Below are positions 8,390 through 16,901 of a DNA stretch of 64,000 nt, in pieces. The position numbers and the translations under genes were made by a program. How positions within the stretch are numbered: position 1 is the stretch's first letter; each line of letters starts with the position of its first letter. The notes below the pieces were generated by a model. The model made no database searches. It had not been told where the DNA came from and was given only the letters and a program-made list of their open reading frames with translations. Origin of the DNA: Streptomyces sp. NBS 14/10 (lineage in GTDB: Bacteria > Actinomycetota > Actinomycetes > Streptomycetales > Streptomycetaceae); NCBI RefSeq assembly GCF_002224125.1, contig NZ_NCSM01000003.1:379747-443746 (forward strand), written 5' to 3'.

Positions 8390-9307
8390 CTACGCCTCCG
8401 GCCGCGGCGGGGAGCCCGCGTCCTCGACGACCGGCCGGCCCGTCAGCGCGGCCAGGCTGCCCCGTACGTGCTCCAGATGCGACTTGAGCTCTTCGCGCCG
8501 CTCGACATGCTCGCGCAGCGTCCGCTCCGTCTCCCGCTCCAGGCGCTCCTCCCGCGCCCGCGCCTGCGCGATGATCTCCGCCGCCTGCGCCTGGGCGTCC
8601 TCCTGCCGCAGCCGCGCCGCCTGTTCGGCCATCGCGTACTCCCGCTTGGCCTCGGCGAGCTTCAGCTGCGCGCGCTCCTCCAACTGGGCGACCCCGGCGG
8701 CCATCGCGGCCTCCCGCTCGGCGATCTCCCGGCCCGCCGCCTCCCACCGCTCGCCGTGGTCCCGCTCCTGCTCGGCCAGGACGGCGGCACTGCGCTGCCG
8801 CGTCTCCTTCAGCGCCGACAGGGCTTCGGTCCGCCACTCCTTGGCGTCCTGCCGCGAGGCGGCGCGCAGCTCGTCGACATCCGCCTGGGCCGACTCCAGC
8901 GTCGAGCGCGCGGAGGCCTCGGCGACGGCCCGGGTCCGCTCGGCCTCCTCGCGGGCGGCCTGCTCGACCGTACGGGCTGCGGCCCGCGCGGCGTCCCACA
9001 GCTCCTGCGCCGATGCCTCGGCGCGCGCCCGCAGGCTCGTGGCCTCCTCTTCGGACGCGAACAGGATCAGCCGGGCGCGGTCGCCCAGGGATTCATACGT
9101 TTGGGGGGCCAGCTGGGCGACCGCCTCGCGCAGCTGCTCCGCCTCGGCGGCGAGTTCATTGCTGAGCACCGTGAGCCGCGCGGCGCGCTCCCACGCCGCG
9201 TCGCGCGCGTCGGACAACTCCGCCAGAGTGCGGTCTACTTGCTCCGGCCGGTAGCCGCGGCCCCGTCCGCCGATGGTGAAACCTTGACGTGACACCGATG
9301 CGCCCAT
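8390..9307 (-). CDS. long coiled-coil protein, DivIVA/FilP-like (often annotated cellulose-binding)
   Basis: 305 residues, almost entirely heptad-patterned Ala/Glu/Arg/Leu coil from about residue 25 to 285, preceded by a short Gly-rich head (FTIGGRGRGYRPEQVDRTLAEL). The RGYRPEQVDR motif followed by a coil resembles the N-terminal crossover region of DivIVA-like proteins. Streptomyces have several such proteins (Scy, FilP and relatives) that form cytoskeletal scaffolds at hyphal tips; FilP-type proteins are often annotated as cellulose-binding, which is not visible here. The ATG at 9307 was preferred because AAAAGGGG lies about 9 bases upstream. The GC-rich 180 bases after its stop contain two copies of GGGCCGCAGCCAG. 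It is monocistronic. No enzymatic motif is seen. Confidence 0.7.
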   Translation of the reverse strand: MGASVSRQGFTIGGRGRGYRPEQVDRTLAELSDARDAAWERAARLTVLSNELAAEAEQLREAVAQLAPQTYESLGDRARLILFASEEEATSLRARAEASAQELWDAARAAARTVEQAAREEAERTRAVAEASARSTLESAQADVDELRAASRQDAKEWRTEALSALKETRQRSAAVLAEQERDHGERWEAAGREIAEREAAMAAGVAQLEERAQLKLAEAKREYAMAEQAARLRQEDAQAQAAEIIAQARAREERLERETERTLREHVERREELKSHLEHVRGSLAALTGRPVVEDAGSPPRPEA

Positions 9308-9464
9308 CCTTGGAACCCCTTTTGTCCGGCATGCAACCGCTCCGGCGCACATCTTTATAGATCGCGGCTAATCGCACATAACGCGACACTCCGCCCATCT
9401 TCGTCGGCCGGGGATGTCATGCCCTCCCCTGACGTCGCTGTCGCCGTCGACACCGGATCCGGAC

Positions 9465-9522
9465 AACACAACGACGAGGCGCCCGCCCCCGTCACGGGGG
9501 TCGGGCGCCTCGTCGTTGTGTT
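9465..9522. terminator. very long hairpin terminator of the deaminase/SUKH-4 gene
   Basis: A perfect 21-base inverted repeat (9465-9485 and 9502-9522). Its interior can pair a further five bases (CCCCC 9486-9490 with GGGGG 9496-9500) around a GTCAC loop with one bulged base. It lies 27 bases after the end of the minus-strand toxin-type gene and upstream of the coiled-coil gene, so it insulates the two. Confidence 0.88.
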
Positions 9523-9548
9523 CTGCCGCTGTTCGCCTCAGAGGCCGC

Positions 9549-12500
9549 TCAGAGCAGACCGTCCCACATCTGCTCCAGCAGCACCGACCACCAGTTGTCC
9601 GGCGAGGAGAGCGCCGCCGGGTCCAGGCAGGCCAGCTGCGCCTGGAAGTCGACCGTCCAGCGGCCGGCCTGCTCCGGCGTCAGCCCGTACCGCAGCCGCC
9701 ACATCCGGCCCAGCAGGGCCAGGCAGCGGACGAAGTCCGGCAGCGAGGAGTTGACGAACTGCGGCGGTACGGGCGCACCGCCGGGGCCCGCCTCCGCCGG
9801 CACCGCGACGATATGCGCCGTGCCGTACTGCACACACAGCTGACGGCCGAAGTCATTGCCCATGACCAGGTACGAACCCGCGTCCGACGCGGGCTGCACC
9901 CCGCGCTCGGCGGCCAGCTCGGCGAGCGTGGGCACCGGGCGGCCTTGCTGGGCCTGGGCCCAGAAGAACGGCCCGAAGTCCATCGGCAGCCCCGCCATGA
10001 CCAGCGTCTGCGCGACCACGTCCGGCACGCCCATACGCGACACCGCACGCTGGTCGAAGCGGAAGATGCCCTGCGGACCGAACGACTGGATCAGCTCCTG
10101 CGCGAGCACCTCCGGCGGCACGGGGGCCACCCGCTGCACCTGGCTGGGGTGCGGCAGCGGCACCCGGTTCGGGGCCGGGCGGGCCGGGCCGTCCGCCACC
10201 TGGTGCAACTCGCCCTGGTGCTCGATGAGGTGGCGTACGCCCTGCTGGCGGGTCGCGTGATCACGCCCGTACGCCGCCGTGTGGCTGATCCGCACCTGCG
10301 GCCAGGTTTCCTTGATCATGCGCGCGCAGTAGCCGCCGGGCAGATCGCAGGACTCCAGCTCGGTGTGCAGCTCGAGCACTTGGTGCGGCGGGACGTTCAT
10401 CACGCGTAGCTCGTGCAGGATCTGCCACTCGGGATGCGGGGTGCCGGGCGCGGAACGGCGGATGAGCTGCTGCTCGGAGCCGTCCTGCGCGCGGTAGCGC
10501 AGCACCGCCATATAGCCGGGGCCGACGGTCGGCTGGTTGGACGGCGGCGCGGGGTAGGCGTATCCGCCACCGGGCGGCGGCATACCGGGGCCGGGCATAC
10601 CGGGCGGGGGCGTTCCGGGGCCGGGCATGCCAGGCGGAGGCGTCCCCGGGCCGGGCATGCCGGGCGGGGGCGTACCGCCCGCGAGCATCGTCGCGGCGGC
10701 GTGCACCCCGCCGGGGCCGCTGGGGCCGCCGGGGTATCCGGGGCCGGGCGGCGGAGGCGGCGTCTGCGCACCGCCGGGGCCGGGCACGCCGGGCTGACCC
10801 GGGGCGCCGGGAGCACCCGGGGCGCCGGGAGCGCCGGGGGGACCGGGAGGCTGCGGACCACCCGGGCCCGGCATAGCCGGGACGCCGGGCGCACCCGGAC
10901 CACCGGCAAGCATCGTCGCCGCCGCATGCACCCCACCCGGAGCACCAGGAACACCCGGAACACCAGGCGCACCCGGCTGACCAGGAGCACCCGGCGGAGG
11001 CGTCGCCCCCGGAGCCCCGGGCGGGCCGGGGAAGTTACCGACCGGGCCCGGCGGAGGCGGTGTCTGGCCGCCCACGGCCCCGGGCACACCGGGAGCCCCG
11101 GGGGGACCAGGAGGACCGGGAGGACCGGGAGGACCGGGCGGCTGCGGACCCGGCACACCGGGCTGACCCGGCGCACCGGGAGCACCCGGGGCACCAGGAG
11201 CGCCGGGGGGACCGGGAGGCTGCGGACCACCCGGGCCCGGCATACCCGGCACACCGGGCGCACCCGGACCACCGGCAAGCATCGTCGCCGCCGCATGCAC
11301 CCCACCCGGAGCACCAGGAACACCAGGCGGAGGCGTCGCGCCCGGCTGGCCAGGAACACCCGGTGCGCCCGGAACCCCAGGCGCGCCCGGCGGAGGCGTC
11401 GCGCCCGCGCCCGGGATGCCCGGCGCCGGCGGCGGGGGCGGCGTCTGCGGACCGCCCGGGCCTACGCCCGGACCGCCAAGGCTCTCGGGGTCGAGCGCCG
11501 AGACCAGTTGGGTCGGTACGTACCCTCCGGCCGGGGCGCCCGGAGCGCCGGGGCCGGACGGCGGCGGCGGCGGAGTGTGCGCACCCGGCGCCGAGCCCGC
11601 GCCAGGCACGCCGGGCGCGCCGGGCGGCGGCGGGACCGACGGACCGACGGGCGGCGCACCAGGCGGCACCGGAGGCGCGCCCGGGCCCGCGGCCGGCGCA
11701 CCGGTGGGCCGCGGCATGTCCAGGGCCGGCGCGATGGCCGTGGGCGGCAGGGCGCTGCCCGCCGACAGCAACTCGGTCTTGGCGTCCGGCCGCACGCCCG
11801 GCACCGGGGTGTCCTCGTCATCGGAGCCCGCGAGCGGCGGGGCGAAGACCGTGACGGGCGGGGCGACCGAGCGGTCGTTGTCGTCGCTCCCGGAGTTGGT
11901 GTCGGCGCCCGCCCACGGCGTACCGCCGGCCGGTGTCGCCGGGGGGACAGGGGCGGGGTCCGCGGGGCCCGGAGGCGCCGCGGGGGCGGCCCAGGGGCTT
12001 CCGGGCCCGGGGCCGGCGCCGTGCTGCCCGCCGCGTGACGCGTCGTCCGGGGGCTGCGCGCCCGCGCCCGGCGTGCCCGGGGCGCCCGGCGTGCCCGCCG
12101 AGGCGCCGGGCGCGAACGGACCGGAACCCGCCGCACCGGCGCCCGGCCAGTCGTCTTCCCTACGCTCGGCCGAACCGTCGGCCGCGGACCCCGACGCCCC
12201 GGAACCGCCGCCGTAGCCACCGGACGCCGTGGCCGGCACCGGCCAGTCGTCCACCGGTTCCGGCTCGCGGCCGTCCGGACCGCCCACCGCGGACGCCCCG
12301 GCTCCGGAACCCACCGCACCAGAACTCGCCGCGGCGGACCCGGGCCAGTCATCCGTAGCCGATTCGCGGTCCGCGGGCCCGCCCGAAGCGCCCGTCCCCG
12401 AACCACCGCCGTACGAGCCTGAAGCGGCCGAGGACCGCGCCCCCGGCCAGTCGTCCACCGCTGCCGACGGCTCGCCCGCAGCGGAACCGCCCGCCAAGGA

Positions 12501-13025
12501 CGCCGCCGCGCCGGAGCCCGCTCCCGCACCGGAGGCCCCAGCACCGGAGGTCCCCGTACCCGAGCCCGCCCCGGAAGCACCGCCGCCCCCGTCACCACCG
12601 CTGCCACCGCTGCCACCGCTGCCACTGCCCGACCGCTGGTCGGGGATGCCGCGCGCGTCCGCCGCCTCCTGTAGCCAGTCCGGCGGTGTCAGCAGGAAGG
12701 ACGTCGCGTTCAAGTCGATGCGCTGCGGCCGCGCGCCCGTGCTCTCCTGGTCCCCGCCGGAGGCCCCGTACTGCTCCTCGTACCGGCGGATGACCTCACC
12801 CACCGGAAGCGCCGGCCACAAGGTCGTGTCCCCGCTGTCGCGGGCGATGACCAGCCGGGTGCCCTCGGAGGGCCCGTCCGAGACCGGTCCGTCGGCGCGG
12901 TCCTCGGCCCAGGCCACGAAGCCCAGGTCGAACTCCCGCACCCGCACCTCGCGCTGCTGATACGCGGGCACATCGCCGTTGATCCACAGCTCCGCGCGCT
13001 CCTGCGCCTGTGCGAAGGTCACCAT
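9549..13025 (-). CDS. multidomain polymorphic-toxin-type protein: YrhB/Imm35-like head, Gly-Pro linker, deaminase, SUKH-4
   Basis: 1158 residues. Residues 1-87 (MVTFAQAQERAELWINGDVP onward) resemble the small YrhB/Imm35 immunity fold. Residues about 88-823 are low-complexity, first Gly/Ser/Ala-rich with repeated DDWPG motifs, then collagen-like GAPG/GPPG repeats. Residues about 838-925 resemble the nucleic acid/nucleotide deaminase of polymorphic toxins, with VLELHTELESCDLPGGYC giving a candidate zinc-site Glu 889, Cys 893 and Cys 900. Residues about 970-1158 match SUKH-4 immunity domains (MGLPMDFGPFFWAQ-like core). No signal peptide is visible, so it is probably cytosolic. The ATG at 13025 lies five bases after the WHH/SUKH gene, so the two form an operon. 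The domain mixture (toxin plus immunity in one chain) is known from Streptomyces surveys; the target is unknown. The deaminase call rests on one motif block. Confidence 0.72.
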   Translation of the reverse strand: MVTFAQAQERAELWINGDVPAYQQREVRVREFDLGFVAWAEDRADGPVSDGPSEGTRLVIARDSGDTTLWPALPVGEVIRRYEEQYGASGGDQESTGARPQRIDLNATSFLLTPPDWLQEAADARGIPDQRSGSGSGGSGGSGGDGGGGASGAGSGTGTSGAGASGAGAGSGAAASLAGGSAAGEPSAAVDDWPGARSSAASGSYGGGSGTGASGGPADRESATDDWPGSAAASSGAVGSGAGASAVGGPDGREPEPVDDWPVPATASGGYGGGSGASGSAADGSAERREDDWPGAGAAGSGPFAPGASAGTPGAPGTPGAGAQPPDDASRGGQHGAGPGPGSPWAAPAAPPGPADPAPVPPATPAGGTPWAGADTNSGSDDNDRSVAPPVTVFAPPLAGSDDEDTPVPGVRPDAKTELLSAGSALPPTAIAPALDMPRPTGAPAAGPGAPPVPPGAPPVGPSVPPPPGAPGVPGAGSAPGAHTPPPPPSGPGAPGAPAGGYVPTQLVSALDPESLGGPGVGPGGPQTPPPPPAPGIPGAGATPPPGAPGVPGAPGVPGQPGATPPPGVPGAPGGVHAAATMLAGGPGAPGVPGMPGPGGPQPPGPPGAPGAPGAPGAPGQPGVPGPQPPGPPGPPGPPGPPGAPGVPGAVGGQTPPPPGPVGNFPGPPGAPGATPPPGAPGQPGAPGVPGVPGAPGGVHAAATMLAGGPGAPGVPAMPGPGGPQPPGPPGAPGAPGAPGAPGQPGVPGPGGAQTPPPPPGPGYPGGPSGPGGVHAAATMLAGGTPPPGMPGPGTPPPGMPGPGTPPPGMPGPGMPPPGGGYAYPAPPSNQPTVGPGYMAVLRYRAQDGSEQQLIRRSAPGTPHPEWQILHELRVMNVPPHQVLELHTELESCDLPGGYCARMIKETWPQVRISHTAAYGRDHATRQQGVRHLIEHQGELHQVADGPARPAPNRVPLPHPSQVQRVAPVPPEVLAQELIQSFGPQGIFRFDQRAVSRMGVPDVVAQTLVMAGLPMDFGPFFWAQAQQGRPVPTLAELAAERGVQPASDAGSYLVMGNDFGRQLCVQYGTAHIVAVPAEAGPGGAPVPPQFVNSSLPDFVRCLALLGRMWRLRYGLTPEQAGRWTVDFQAQLACLDPAALSSPDNWWSVLLEQMWDGLL
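10550..11420. repeat. internal coding repeats of the collagen-like linker
   Basis: Within the deaminase/SUKH-4 gene the DNA encoding GVHAAATMLAGG occurs three times (about 10678-10716, 10905-10940 and 11269-11304). The last two are nearly identical for well over 50 bases, including flanking Gly-Pro codons. Shorter units coding PPPGMPGPG recur between 10575 and 10680. The pattern indicates duplication by slippage or recombination inside the gene. Confidence 0.85.
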
Positions 13026-13030
13026 CGCGC

Positions 13031-14005
13031 TCACCCCTCCACCGGGACGGCGTACGCGAAGCCGCCCTCCACCATCAGGTTGGCCACGGTCTCCAACTCC
13101 GGCGGGTTGCCCGCGAGCCGCAGCAGGAACGCGTCGAAGTCGTTCCCGCACGGCAGCATCAGCTCGACCCGGTCCTGCACCGTCCAGCCGTCGTGGTCCC
13201 GCGCGTCGTCGTACGCGCAGAACCACACCGAGCCGATCACGTCACCCTTCACCTTCACCGCGATCACCCCGCCCTGTACGAAGCCCACCCCGAGGAAGTC
13301 CTTGGTGAAGTGGTCGCGCAGGCATTTGTTCACATACACCAGGTCGTTGACCGCGGCCTCGTCGCGCACCGTGAAGAACGGCTGGTCGACGAGGAGGCCG
13401 AGCTCCGGGTCCAGCGCCGCGCCGACGGGTGCGCAGCCGCCCGCCGCCTTGAGGAAGGCCCGGTACGCGCCGGGCAGCCGGTAGCCCAGATCCTCCTCGA
13501 CGCCGAGCACCTGCTCCTCGGTGACCGAAATGCCGCGCTTGGGCAGTCCGAAGTGCACCGGCCGGGTCTCCTGCAGCGGCCGGGTGCCGCGCTTGCCCTG
13601 GTCGACGGCGGCCGTCGCGAGCCCGCCGTGGTGCCGCAGCAGCGCCTTCACCTCCACCGGGATCAACTCCAGGCGGCGGGTGCCGACGACGTGGTGCCAG
13701 GTCCAGCCGTGCGGGGTGGCCACGCTCGACGAGCCGTCCCACAGGTCGTGGCCGACGGCGTGCAGCGCGGCGTTGGCGGAGACGAAGTCCGTCAGCCGCA
13801 GCTCGTCGACGCCGAACCCCTCGGGCGGCTCGGCTATTTCGGCCGCCGCGCGCGCATAGGGCGTAAAGTCCGGATAGCCGTTTTCGTCCACCCGGACGCC
13901 CTTGGGGTGCCGGGCGGCCCTCACCGGGTCCGGGAAGTGCACGACCTGCCCGGCGTAGGCCGTGTTCGGTGGCGCGGCCTGCTGCCCGAGCCGACCTGTC
14001 GTCAT
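13031..14005 (-). CDS. WHH-type HNH/endonuclease VII-like nuclease fused to SUKH (SMI1/KNR4) domain
   Basis: 324 residues. The N-terminal part (about 30-130) reads GVRVDENGYPDFTPYARA, then GWTWHHVVGTRRLELIPVEV and ALLRHHGG. Trp103-His104-His105 and His125-His126 match the conserved WHH signature of HNH/Endo VII toxin nucleases. Residues about 155-310 begin with GISVTEEQVLGVEEDLGYRL, PGAYRAFLKAAGG and resemble SMI1/KNR4 (SUKH superfamily) immunity domains. The chain therefore joins a probable DNase toxin fold to an immunity fold. There is no export signal. An AGGGGG site lies about 7 bases upstream of the ATG at 14005. It is the first gene of the operon with the deaminase/SUKH-4 gene. Whether the nuclease is active or a decoy cannot be told from sequence. 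Confidence 0.75.
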   Translation of the reverse strand: MTTGRLGQQAAPPNTAYAGQVVHFPDPVRAARHPKGVRVDENGYPDFTPYARAAAEIAEPPEGFGVDELRLTDFVSANAALHAVGHDLWDGSSSVATPHGWTWHHVVGTRRLELIPVEVKALLRHHGGLATAAVDQGKRGTRPLQETRPVHFGLPKRGISVTEEQVLGVEEDLGYRLPGAYRAFLKAAGGCAPVGAALDPELGLLVDQPFFTVRDEAAVNDLVYVNKCLRDHFTKDFLGVGFVQGGVIAVKVKGDVIGSVWFCAYDDARDHDGWTVQDRVELMLPCGNDFDAFLLRLAGNPPELETVANLMVEGGFAYAVPVEG

Positions 14006-14200
14006 GGCGGATGCCCCCTGCTGCTGCTGGCTGGTACGGACAGACTATGCGGTACCGCGACCCCGGACCCCGGCGCGCCCGGCCGCGCGCGACCGACCCC
14101 CGACGCCGGGCACCCTGCCGACCTGCCGCCCGGCCCGCACCGGCCACCCCCGGACTTTCGCACCACGCGCCACATTTGGCAGGCTGATCTTCGCAACCGG

Positions 14201-14232
14201 GGGATTGCGCGGGGATTGCGCGCGGATTGCGC
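14201..14232 (+). repeat. three direct repeats in the divergent toxin-immunity promoter region
   Basis: GGGATTGCGC, GGGGATTGCGC and GCGGATTGCGC follow each other with an 11-base period, about one helical turn, 30-60 bases before the YwqJ-like gene start and about 200 bases before the divergent WHH gene start. Phased direct repeats of GGATTGCGC are plausible binding sites for a shared regulator. Confidence 0.5.
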
Positions 14233-14260
14233 AGGGAGGGAACGGGAGGGAACGCAGGAG

Positions 14261-14839
14261 ATGCACACCACGCCAAGCGGGCGCGACAGCGCCGCATCCG
14301 GCCAGAGCGAGGGCGCCGGGCCCGGCCAGAGCGACCCACGGCTCAGCTGGAGCGACACCGACGGCGCGGCCGGACCGCCGCCGCTCGTCCACCGCCGCGA
14401 CGGCATCCTGCCGACCGTCGCCGCCGCGCTCTCCGTCCGCGGCGACACCCTCACCAGCACCGCGAGCAAGGGCGACCAGCCGCCCCCGCTGCACCCCCTG
14501 ATCCAGGACTTCCTGGACACCCTCACCAGCGCCCAGCGCGAGCGGTTCACCGGCCGCTGCCCCGAGGCGATCCTGCTCTCCCGCCATCTGACCGGCGTCG
14601 AGGCCAACCGCTCCAAGCGCGCCGCGCGTAAGCCGCTCACCCACGGCGAGGCCCGCCGCGCCTTCAAACACGCCAAGATCACCACCCGCCGGATCCGTGA
14701 GGCCGGCGACCCCCGGCACGGCAGCTACGCCCCGCCCTGCCGCTCCTGCGTACCGCTGCTGGCCCACTTCGGCGTACGGACCGTCGGACACACAAACGGG
14801 CCCGGGGCGGAAGCCGCGGCCGGCCCGGTCAGGGGCTGA
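14261..14839 (+). CDS. YwqJ-like putative deaminase (toxin-type)
   Basis: 192 residues. The motif CPEAILLSRHL (Cys100, Glu102) followed 48 residues later by PPCRSCVPLL (Cys150, Cys153) matches the C-x-E and PC-x-x-C zinc and catalytic signature of the YwqJ branch of the deaminase superfamily, where Cys replaces the usual His. The first 60 residues are Ser/Gly/Asp-rich and disordered-looking, with no signal peptide. The ATG at 14261 has GGGAGGG about 10 bases upstream. It is divergent from the WHH/SUKH gene and is followed by a SUKH-3 gene, the arrangement expected of a toxin-immunity pair. The substrate (nucleotide, nucleic acid or other) is unknown. Confidence 0.72.
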   Translation: MHTTPSGRDSAASGQSEGAGPGQSDPRLSWSDTDGAAGPPPLVHRRDGILPTVAAALSVRGDTLTSTASKGDQPPPLHPLIQDFLDTLTSAQRERFTGRCPEAILLSRHLTGVEANRSKRAARKPLTHGEARRAFKHAKITTRRIREAGDPRHGSYAPPCRSCVPLLAHFGVRTVGHTNGPGAEAAAGPVRG

Positions 14840-14868
14840 CCTTGGACACCTCCAGACGGGTACGCAGC

Positions 14869-15348
14869 ATGGACACCACCCGCTTCTCCGTCCCCGTCGA
14901 CGCCGCCCTGCGCGAGGCGGGCTGGCAGCCGGGGCGCCGGGACATCCACCAGGCCGAATACTGGGCGGACACCCTGCGCGCCCACACCTCCCCCGCCGGG
15001 CATATGCACGCCGTCTTCCCGGCGGCCGTCGAGGCGTGGGCGGAGTTCGGCGGGCTGCATGTCATCCCGCCGGGCGCCGGCCGGCATATCGCCCCGACCC
15101 CTTTTCATATCGACCCGCTGCACGGCCTGCATCTGGCCCGCACGCTGGGCGACCTGGGGCGGGCGCTGGACACGGCGCTCAGCCCGCTGGGCGAGGAGGC
15201 GGGCGGACAGGCGCTGTTAACGATCGACGCGGAGGGGCGGGTGTACAGCCTGGACCACACCGGGGACTGGTACCTGGGCGCGGACATCGACGCGGCGCTG
15301 ACGGCGCTGGTGACGGGGGTCCAGCCGCAGCGACTGCCGCGCGGCTAG
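14869..15348 (+). CDS. SUKH-3 family immunity protein
   Basis: 159 residues. The order VDAALREAGWQPGRRD, AVEAWAEFGGLHV, PTPFHIDPLHG, LLTIDAEGRVYSLDHTGDWYLGADIDAALTAL matches SUKH-3 proteins, which are stand-alone immunity proteins next to toxins in actinobacteria. The ATG at 14869 was chosen on homologue length. A TTG at 14842 with AGGGG about 7 bases upstream is a real alternative and would add nine residues. It lies directly downstream of the YwqJ-like deaminase in the same operon and probably neutralises it; that pairing is inferred from position. Confidence 0.75.
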   Translation: MDTTRFSVPVDAALREAGWQPGRRDIHQAEYWADTLRAHTSPAGHMHAVFPAAVEAWAEFGGLHVIPPGAGRHIAPTPFHIDPLHGLHLARTLGDLGRALDTALSPLGEEAGGQALLTIDAEGRVYSLDHTGDWYLGADIDAALTALVTGVQPQRLPRG

Positions 15349-15365
15349 CGACTCTGGGGAATCAC

Positions 15366-16901
15366 CTACTCTTTCGAGCCAATTTCGAGCAGAGATGAAT
15401 CGGCCACGGCGGCCGCACGGTCGGCGGCGGTGCGGTCGCCAGCCGCACGGTCGGCGGCGGTGCCGTCCGTGGCCGTACGGTCCGGAATGACCGCCGAGAC
15501 CCGGAAGCCGCCCGACTCCGTGGCCCCCGACACAAAACCGCCCCCGAGCGTCGTCACCCGCTCCTTCATCCCCAGCAGGCCATTGCCGCCACTCGGCAGC
15601 CCCGCGTCCGCCGCGCCCCACTCCGAGGGCCCGTTCTCCACCAGCACCGCGACCTCCGACGGGCGATGGGCGAGCCGGACCCGCGCCTTCGCGCCCGGCG
15701 CATGCTTGTGGACGTTGGTCAGGGCCTCCTGCACCACGCGGTACGCGGTCTGCTCCACCCGGGGCGCATAGCCGCGCTCCTCCCCCTCCACTGACAGCTC
15801 CACGACCATCCCGGCCGCCCGCGACTGCCCGACCAGCGTCTCCAGCTCCGCCAGCCGCGGCCCGCCCACGATGTCCGCCGCCCCGGCCGACCCCCCGGCC
15901 CCGGCCGTACGAGCACCGCCCGCACCCTCCGCGCCGCCCGCACCCGCGGCCCCGGCGGCCTCCGCCGCGGCCGACGCGGCCGCGGCCACCGCCGCCAGCG
16001 GCACCGGCTCGTCGTCCCCGCGCCCGCCGGCCGGGGCCGGGGCCCGCTGACCGACGTCCTCGGAACGCAGCACGCCCAGCATCTGCCGCAGCTCGGTCAG
16101 CGCCTGGCGGCCCATGTCGCCGACCAGCGCCGCGTTCTTCGCGGCCTTCTCCGGATCCTTGAGGGCGACCGCCTGCAGGGCCGCCGCGTGCACCACCATC
16201 AGACTCACCCGGTGCGCCACCACGTCATGCATCTCCCGTGCGATACGGGTGCGCTCCTCGTTACGGGCCCACTCGGCCCGCTCCTCCGCCCGGTCCGCCA
16301 GCAGCGACAGCTCGCGCTCCAGACCGTCCGCCCGCTCCCGCAGGCTCTCCACGAGCCGGCGCCTGGCCCTGACGTACAGCCCGAGCAGGATGGGCGGCGC
16401 GGTGAGACCCAGGGACATCACCACCGCGAACAGCGGGACCATCCACACGGTGGGTTCCGCGGGGCCCCTGCCGTGGTGCATGTCCTCCTGGAACCGGATG
16501 GTCGAGATGATCAGCGTGCCCACGCCCGACATCCCGGCGAGCACGGCCGTGATCCGGCGCGGCACCTCCGAGGCGGCCAGGGTGTAGAGGCCCACGATGC
16601 TGAGCATCAGCCCCATCTCCGCCGGGGTGACCGCGATCGATATGAGCACCACGGCGATCGCCCAGCGCCGCCGCAGCAGCAGCGTCGCGCCGACGACCAG
16701 CCCCATCGCCACCCCGACGGCGACCGGGATACGCGCGTCATGAGCGAAGGCGACGCCCTCCGCGGCACACTCGACCGCCGACATGACCGCGAGGGTGATG
16801 TCCAGCACCATGCTCCGCCGCCGCGGCCACCACCACGGCCCAGCGGGCGCGCCTCGCGCACCCGCTGTCTCGACGTCCCCCATTTCCCCCGTCGCAGTCA
16901 T
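15366..16901 (-). CDS. orphan sensor histidine kinase, NarL/DesK type
   Basis: 511 residues. About six hydrophobic segments occupy residues 30-190, followed by a short coiled linker. The HisKA_3 dimerisation box is EERTRIAREMHDVVAHRVSLM, with His as the predicted phosphosite. An Ala/Gly/Glu-rich insert precedes a HATPase domain (AYRVVQEALTNVHKHAPGAK as N box, GNGLLGMKERVTTLGG as G box). The tail is an imperfect Ala-Asp-Arg repeat. These kinases normally sit next to a LuxR-type response regulator, and none is adjacent here. The ATG at 16901 is supported by family length. Signal and target are unknown. Confidence 0.87.
   Translation of the reverse strand: MTATGEMGDVETAGARGAPAGPWWWPRRRSMVLDITLAVMSAVECAAEGVAFAHDARIPVAVGVAMGLVVGATLLLRRRWAIAVVLISIAVTPAEMGLMLSIVGLYTLAASEVPRRITAVLAGMSGVGTLIISTIRFQEDMHHGRGPAEPTVWMVPLFAVVMSLGLTAPPILLGLYVRARRRLVESLRERADGLERELSLLADRAEERAEWARNEERTRIAREMHDVVAHRVSLMVVHAAALQAVALKDPEKAAKNAALVGDMGRQALTELRQMLGVLRSEDVGQRAPAPAGGRGDDEPVPLAAVAAAASAAAEAAGAAGAGGAEGAGGARTAGAGGSAGAADIVGGPRLAELETLVGQSRAAGMVVELSVEGEERGYAPRVEQTAYRVVQEALTNVHKHAPGAKARVRLAHRPSEVAVLVENGPSEWGAADAGLPSGGNGLLGMKERVTTLGGGFVSGATESGGFRVSAVIPDRTATDGTAADRAAGDRTAADRAAAVADSSLLEIGSKE

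Noticed and set aside
9549-13226. A longer start for the deaminase/SUKH-4 gene at 13226
   Set aside because: The extra 67 residues are antisense-like and overlap the WHH/SUKH gene; the ATG at 13025 follows that gene's stop directly.
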